From: Cloacibacterium sp964530915
GTDB lineage: Bacteria > Bacteroidota > Bacteroidia > Flavobacteriales > Weeksellaceae
Length of the DNA: 9,102 bases
Assembly: GCA_964530915.1 (NCBI GenBank)
Contig: CAZHCK010000093.1
Span: 1 to 9,102, forward strand
Direction of reading: 5' to 3'
A program made the position numbers and the translations under genes. Below, piece after piece: positions 6,359-9,102 of the stretch. Under the pieces are notes generated by a model, which had not been told where the DNA came from, did no database searches, and worked only from the letters and a program-made list of their open reading frames with translations. Position 1 is the stretch's first letter, and the number at the start of each line of letters is the position of its first letter.

Positions 6359-7279
6359 ATGAATCGCAAAGAATTTTTGGCAACTTCTCTTGGTGCAACT
6401 TTAGGCGTTGCCATTTTGCCTCAATTATGGTCTTGTACTTCTCAGAGAGCAATTTTCGAGGTTTTAAAATCTTCAAAAGGTGATATTTCTAAAATCAGAG
6501 GAAATGTAAGCAGTTTTACCAATCGTGGCGGAACCGTAGGTTTACTGGAAACCAAAGATTCATTTGTAGTCATTGATTCTCAATTTCCAGATTTTATTCA
6601 ACCTTTAATTGACTCTATTTCTCAAGTCAAAGGAAAACCGATTGAGTTTCTTTGCAACACGCATCATCACGGAGATCACACTGCAGGAAATTTCGCTTTT
6701 AAAGATTTGACTCAAAAAATTGTAGCTCAAAAGAATGTTCCAGAATTGCAGAAAAATGCAGCAGAACTCGCTAAAAATTTAGATAAACAAGTTTACGCCA
6801 ATATTTTATTTGACGACAAATATCTCATCAAATCTGGTGGAGAAAGAGTAACCGCTTATCATTTCGGAGCTGGACATACGTTTGGTGACGCGATGTATCA
6901 TTTCGAAAAAGACAATGTGGTTCACATGGGAGATTTAATGTTTATCAACATGATTCCTGTTTATCGAGTAAAAGATGGGTCTAATTTTAGAAGTTGGATT
7001 TCTGTTTTAGAAAAAGCCATTTCTACTTTTGATAAAGACACTTTATTTATCTTTGGGCATGCTCCCGATAAAAATCTCACAAAAGGAAACTTAGAAAATC
7101 TTACCGAAATGAGAAATTTCTTAGAAGCCAGCGCAGATTACATTAAAAAATCTCTTGCCGAAGGAAAAACCACAGAACAACTTACTGAAAATCTAGTGAT
7201 TCCAAAATTTGAATACCGAAAAGCCATGAACAAAGATTTCACCAAAACCTTTGTAGAAGGAATTGCAAGTCAGTTATAA
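6359..7279 (+). CDS. Metallo-beta-lactamase-fold hydrolase, predicted lipoprotein
   Basis: The 306-residue protein carries the full metal-binding set of the metallo-beta-lactamase superfamily. T-H-H-H-G-D-H (101-107) supplies His102, His104, Asp106 and His107. His173 lies in G-A-G-H-T-F-G-D, Asp192 in M-G-D-L-M-F and His234 in F-G-H-A-P. A di-zinc hydrolase is therefore expected. The N-terminus N-R-K-E-F-L-A-T-S with a Gly/Ala-rich segment resembles a twin-arginine signal with Arg-Lys in place of Arg-Arg. It ends in L-W-S-C, a lipobox that makes Cys26 the likely lipidated residue, so the enzyme should be exported and membrane-anchored. The substrate is unknown. The superfamily includes beta-lactamases, lactonases, thiolesterases and others, so antibiotic resistance should not be assumed. 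The gene ends at a strong two-way terminator facing the mutase remnant. Confidence 0.9.
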   Translation: MNRKEFLATSLGATLGVAILPQLWSCTSQRAIFEVLKSSKGDISKIRGNVSSFTNRGGTVGLLETKDSFVVIDSQFPDFIQPLIDSISQVKGKPIEFLCNTHHHGDHTAGNFAFKDLTQKIVAQKNVPELQKNAAELAKNLDKQVYANILFDDKYLIKSGGERVTAYHFGAGHTFGDAMYHFEKDNVVHMGDLMFINMIPVYRVKDGSNFRSWISVLEKAISTFDKDTLFIFGHAPDKNLTKGNLENLTEMRNFLEASADYIKKSLAEGKTTEQLTENLVIPKFEYRKAMNKDFTKTFVEGIASQL

Positions 7280-7280
7280 C

Positions 7281-7312
7281 AAAAAAACTCCAGAGAATTC
7301 TCTGGAGTTTTT
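7281..7312. terminator. Strong two-way intrinsic terminator
   Basis: A perfect palindrome, 15 bases per arm (7283-7297 and 7298-7312), has the core ACTCCAGAG / CTCTGGAGT around AATT and is flanked by A and T runs. On the + strand it ends in TTTTT after the lactamase-fold gene. On the - strand it ends in seven T residues, so it would also end a gene arriving from the right, which is where the mutase remnant lies. Confidence 0.9.
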
Positions 7313-7323
7313 AAATTTTTGGA

Positions 7324-7338
7324 AGCCGAACTTCGGCT
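7324..7338. repeat. Small GC-rich hairpin at the mutase stop codon
   Basis: AGCCGAA and TTCGGCT form a perfect 7-bp inverted repeat around one base, overlapping the stop codon of the mutase remnant (7337-7339). The only following T or A run is interrupted, so it is at most an auxiliary 3'-end hairpin beside the stronger terminator. Confidence 0.5.
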
Positions 7339-7468
7339 ACATGTTTCTTCTGTATTTTCCGCCCACTTCGAAAAGTGCATTGGTAATTTGTCCCAAAGAA
7401 CAATATTTCACCGCTTCCATCATCACTTCGAATAAGTTTTCATTTATATTATCTTGTTTTAATATTTC
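7337..7468 (-). pseudogene. 3' remnant of a methylmalonyl-CoA mutase family gene
   Basis: Reading the - strand from 7468 to the TAG at 7337-7339 gives 43 residues. The distinctive parts are E-N-L-F-E-V-M-M-E-A-V, then K-Y-C-S-L-G-Q-I-T-N-A-L, then F-E-V-G-G-K-Y-R-R-N-M-stop. I recognise this as the extreme C-terminus of the flavobacterial methylmalonyl/isobutyryl-CoA mutase family (B12-dependent acyl-CoA isomerases, normally many hundreds of residues). An in-frame TAA at 7469-7471 sits just upstream, and nothing mutase-like continues into the AT-rich spacer, so the rest of the gene is missing here. The remnant keeps the normal stop codon and a well-placed downstream terminator. It is most likely debris left when the gene was cut by insertion or deletion. 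Family assignment is from memory of the C-terminal motif, without a database search. Confidence 0.72.
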
Positions 7469-7490
7469 TTAGTCTATTTTACGCCCACTT
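7353..7490. repeat. Imperfect 16-base direct repeat bracketing the mutase break
   Basis: TATTTTCCGCCCACTT (7353-7368), which encodes part of the mutase C-terminus on the - strand, recurs as TATTTTACGCCCACTT (7475-7490) with 15 of 16 bases identical, 122 bases away and just outside the preserved reading frame. On the - strand the copies read E-V-G-G-K-Y and K-V-G-V-K-stop. Confidence 0.6.
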
Positions 7491-7712
7491 TAAATTTCAT
7501 TCTTTTCTTTACAATCATGCAGTTTAAATATTTACATTTATTTTACAAAAAAAAATTCATTTTAAATCTTAACTCTTTACCATTATCAATACTATCAATT
7601 TTATTTCAATTTACACAATTAAATACTAGCTGAATATCATTATTAATACAAAATGAATTTAATTATTTATTTATTCCAATCTAATTAAATCAAAAAAAAT
7701 ATTAACATTTGC
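7491..7712. other. Very AT-rich spacer without recognisable genes
   Basis: Counting lines 7501-7740 gives about 17% G+C (40 of 240 bases), against roughly 28-38% in lines counted inside core genes. There is no open frame of credible length or composition, no transposase, and no repeat other than the boundary repeat just to its left. The right end leads into the promoter of the next gene. Confidence 0.6.
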
Positions 7713-7743
7713 TTGTGAATTTCAATTTTTTTTCGTATATTTG
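7713..7743 (+). promoter_or_regulatory. Bacteroidota-type promoter of the 124-residue hypothetical gene
   Basis: TTG (7713-7715), a 20-base spacer and TATATTTG (7736-7743) give a full-consensus promoter. The start codon at 7762 is 18 bases beyond the -7 box. The same TTG-N20-TATATTTG arrangement occurs on the opposite strand at 8278-8308. Confidence 0.75.
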
Positions 7744-7761
7744 TAATCAAACAAATGAGTT

Positions 7762-8136
7762 ATGGATTTTTTAAAAGAAATTGTATTTGAAGATCCTAAT
7801 AAAATAGGAGGTTCAATTAAAGCAACTATACAAAAAACAGGTAAGCTGGGATTTTCTTCTGGAGCAATGGATTTTATGAATTTGAAATCAACTCCATACT
7901 TCAAAATAGGATTTCCAGCAGAAGGAAATGCGGGAGACTTAATCTACATGGTCCCTACTCACCTAAAAGAAGGAGCCTTTAAAGTTGCTGAAGCTGGTTC
8001 TTATAATTATATCAATTTAAAAAATGTTTTTGATAGAAAAGGAATTGACTATAAAAACAAAACATACATTTACGATATAAAGAAAGAAAAAACAGATGAT
8101 ATTGAATATTTTATATTAACAATTAGAAAAAAATAA
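7762..8136 (+). CDS. Hypothetical small cytoplasmic protein
   Basis: I do not recognise the family of this 124-residue protein. It has no signal peptide or membrane segment. Residues 18-50 read as a strand, a Gly turn and then helix-like residues (K-A-T-I-Q-K-T-G-K-L-G-F-S-S-G-A-M), followed by an acidic/Gly loop and another strand (G-D-L-I-Y-M-V, 59-65). That order loosely recalls the swapped-hairpin AbrB fold of small DNA-binding regulators, but the likeness is weak and speculative. The second half is Lys/Tyr-rich with alternating strands and ends in K-K. A full-consensus promoter precedes it, which supports a real, separately expressed gene. It lies right of the mutase break in apparent accessory DNA, upstream of the 224-residue hypothetical gene on the same strand. 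A candidate small RNA on the other strand ends just after its stop codon. Confidence 0.75.
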   Translation: MDFLKEIVFEDPNKIGGSIKATIQKTGKLGFSSGAMDFMNLKSTPYFKIGFPAEGNAGDLIYMVPTHLKEGAFKVAEAGSYNYINLKNVFDRKGIDYKNKTYIYDIKKEKTDDIEYFILTIRKK

Positions 8137-8154
8137 AGCGGAGGGAAAGAAAAT

Positions 8155-8177
8155 AAAAAAAGGCTGAATAAACAGCC
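8155..8177 (-). terminator. Intrinsic terminator of the candidate small RNA
   Basis: On the - strand GGCTG and CAGCC pair around a 6-base loop (8162-8177) and are followed at once by TTTTTTT (8155-8161). On the + strand the stem has no T run, so it would not stop the hypothetical gene to its left. This polarity points to a transcript coming from the right on the - strand. Confidence 0.75.
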
Positions 8178-8274
8178 ATTGGAAATTTATAAGTTTTTCT
8201 TAAAAATACTTGGGGAAGTGGTTTTTAAAGAAAATAAAACTTAAAGATGTGAGATTACCTCATCTCCTTTTGTT
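8155..8274 (-). ncRNA. Candidate small RNA of about 120 nt, possibly 6S-like
   Basis: A near-ideal promoter (8278-8308) and an intrinsic terminator (8155-8177) face each other on the - strand about 115-120 bases apart, with no credible open frame between, so a small non-coding RNA is predicted. It can fold as follows. A closing stem GGAGAT/ATTTCC (8262-8267 with 8181-8186) leads to a middle region holding a small GAG/CTC hairpin. A long arm then stacks AAGTTTT/AAAACTT (8236-8242 with 8191-8197), AAAAA/TTTTT (8222-8226 with 8202-8206) and ACTT/AAGT (8216-8219 with 8208-8211) capped by CCCC. A closing stem, open middle and long arm resemble 6S RNA, which binds RNA polymerase, and a flavobacterial 6S class of similar length is known. 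I cannot match its consensus from memory. The promoter and terminator are seen in the sequence; the 6S identity is inference. Confidence 0.6.
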
Positions 8275-8277
8275 GTG

Positions 8278-8308
8278 CAAATATACTACAAAAGTTTCTG
8301 TTTTCCAA
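8278..8308 (-). promoter_or_regulatory. Bacteroidota-type promoter of the candidate small RNA
   Basis: On the - strand TTG (8306-8308), a 20-base spacer and TATATTTG (8278-8285) match the consensus. No protein gene starts downstream on this strand, so the promoter would otherwise be unexplained. Transcription would start near 8272-8274. Confidence 0.7.
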
Positions 8309-8325
8309 GAAGTAAATTCGGTTTT

Positions 8326-8343
8326 TAACGCTTACGTACGTTA
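8326..8343. repeat. Small inverted repeat with an ACGTACGT core
   Basis: TAACG (8326-8330) and CGTTA (8339-8343) flank a stretch containing the 8-base palindrome ACGTACGT (8334-8341). This is unusually GC-containing for this AT-rich gap. It lies about 70 bases before the 224-residue gene, for which I find no clear TAnnTTTG box, so it might be a regulatory site. Chance is not excluded. Confidence 0.3.
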
Positions 8344-8411
8344 GAGCATTAAAATAATAACAATGAATAAAATCATTTTACAGAATTTAAAAATAACAAA
8401 AAACAGAAATT

Positions 8412-9086
8412 ATGAATTATAAAGTATCTACCTTTAAATTCTCTATTTTAAATAAAAATGGAGAAAAATATTTTTTAGCGAATTTACCTGGAAACATCGA
8501 TTTTCAAGAATTATTTGAAGATTTTTGTCAAGATATTCTTTCAGAGACTAGAAAATTCAATGAAAATGGCAAAGACAAAAGTCTTACATTAAGAGAACCT
8601 CATAAAGTTGATAAGGACCAAAGGTGCATCTTCGGGAAATTTGATGCAGGAACTACAGGAGACCCTGTAAATATTAATAACCCCGAGACAAATGAAACTA
8701 ATTATTCCGTCAATGCAAATGAAATTCAAGCAAGAATACTAAATTTCTATATTCAAATTCCCAAAACTAAACAAGATGGTTTTCTAGTTTTACAAAGAAA
8801 ATCAACACATAGTATCAAGAAAAGTCTAGAAGACAATTTTAACATCTTTCTTTTAAAAAAAGGATTTGACATTAGATTTAAGCTTAATCCTGCTCCTAAT
8901 TTTAAACTTTTGGAAAAAATGATGGAGAACGGCGAGTTAAAGGAAATAAATTTAGAAAAAAAACTTGTGGCAAATAGTTTTACAGGTTTATTTGAAGATT
9001 CCTTAATTTCAGAGTTAGGAAGCACAATTACTCAAATAAAATTTGAAAAAGAAGCAATTAAACAACCCTTCAAAGAAAGATTATAA
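8412..9086 (+). CDS. Hypothetical protein of the accessory region
   Basis: I do not recognise this 224-residue protein. It is soluble and Lys/Asn/Phe-rich, with no signal peptide or membrane helix. Visible features are a helical acidic segment (31-45) and a Gly/Asp-rich turn, G-K-F-D-A-G-T-T-G-D (75-84). A strand-helix unit, D-G-F-L-V-L-Q-R-K followed by I-K-K-S-L-E-D-N-F-N-I-F-L (122-147), comes next, and the C-terminal third is charged (L-E-K-M-M and repeated E/K pairs). No catalytic motif stands out. The ATG follows A-rich sequence typical of flavobacterial starts, and no in-frame upstream ATG competes. G+C is somewhat lower than in the core genes (27% and 33% in two lines counted). No terminator is visible in the 16 bases left before the window ends, so it may lead an operon that continues to the right. 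Confidence 0.75.
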   Translation: MNYKVSTFKFSILNKNGEKYFLANLPGNIDFQELFEDFCQDILSETRKFNENGKDKSLTLREPHKVDKDQRCIFGKFDAGTTGDPVNINNPETNETNYSVNANEIQARILNFYIQIPKTKQDGFLVLQRKSTHSIKKSLEDNFNIFLLKKGFDIRFKLNPAPNFKLLEKMMENGELKEINLEKKLVANSFTGLFEDSLISELGSTITQIKFEKEAIKQPFKERL

Positions 9087-9102
9087 TCACTTTGTATAAA
9101 GA

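Noticed and set aside
6359..7279. Acquired carbapenemase
   Set aside because: The metal ligands define the superfamily only. The N-terminal signal and overall sequence do not match a lactamase I can name, so resistance is not claimed.
7263..7472. A 69-residue + strand open frame after the lactamase-fold gene
   Set aside because: It overlaps the terminator and lies opposite the mutase C-terminal codons, whose protein sequence is the recognisable one. The + strand translation is an antisense shadow.
8137..8411. A + strand riboswitch or leader for the 224-residue gene
   Set aside because: The only strong promoter and T-tract terminator in the gap are oriented on the - strand, which fits a separate small RNA better.
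8753..9025. A 90-residue - strand frame opposite the last gene
   Set aside because: It is a Ser/Phe/Leu-rich antisense translation, and the + strand frame is longer with a better start context.
7337..9102. Insertion sequence or integrated element with identifiable mobility gene
   Set aside because: No transposase, integrase, tRNA target or terminal inverted repeats are visible in the window. Accessory origin is inferred only from the broken gene and base composition.

Overview
The window looks like part of a flavobacterial (Bacteroidota) chromosome, probably from the Chryseobacterium/Cloacibacterium side of the group. The DNA is AT-rich. Upstream regions carry the Bacteroidota promoter signature (TTG or TTTG, about 20 bases, then TAnnTTTG) instead of the E. 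coli -35/-10 pattern, and Shine-Dalgarno sequences are nearly absent. Several proteins, such as the DUF4407 protein and the RuvC with a short C-terminal tail, have the form usual in this group. The genus is an inference.

Positions 1-860 (+ strand) hold a very AT-rich hypothetical gene, which may begin left of the window, and a small four-helix DoxX-like membrane protein. Positions 863-6251 hold five genes on the - strand. In transcription order they are a membrane fatty acid desaturase, an uncharacterised 349-residue protein with kinase-like sequence landmarks, ruvC, a DUF4407 membrane/coiled-coil protein, and an OFA-type MFS transporter. Most of these appear to be separate short transcription units. 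I can place a good TAnnTTTG box before the transporter, ruvC, the kinase-like gene and the desaturase. The ruvC box is so close to the start codon that its mRNA would be leaderless. Intrinsic terminators follow the desaturase and the DoxX gene.

Positions 6303-7312 carry a divergent metallo-beta-lactamase-fold lipoprotein gene (+), which ends in a strong two-way terminator. Just beyond it, on the - strand, lie the last 43 codons of a methylmalonyl-CoA mutase family gene. This is a 3' remnant with its own stop codon, cut off upstream by an in-frame stop and a spacer of about 17% GC. The shared terminator fits an older arrangement in which a complete mutase gene converged on the lactamase-fold gene. 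A 16-base near-identical direct repeat brackets the break.

Right of the break (7500-9102) the DNA looks like accessory sequence: two hypothetical genes (124 and 224 residues, both +). Between them, on the - strand, is a candidate small RNA of about 120 nt with its own near-ideal promoter and intrinsic terminator. It can fold into a closing stem, an open middle and a long terminal hairpin, a layout that resembles 6S-type RNA. The small RNA, the mutase remnant and the kinase-like protein are the points most worth following up. I see no tRNA, rRNA, CRISPR array, transposase or integrase.
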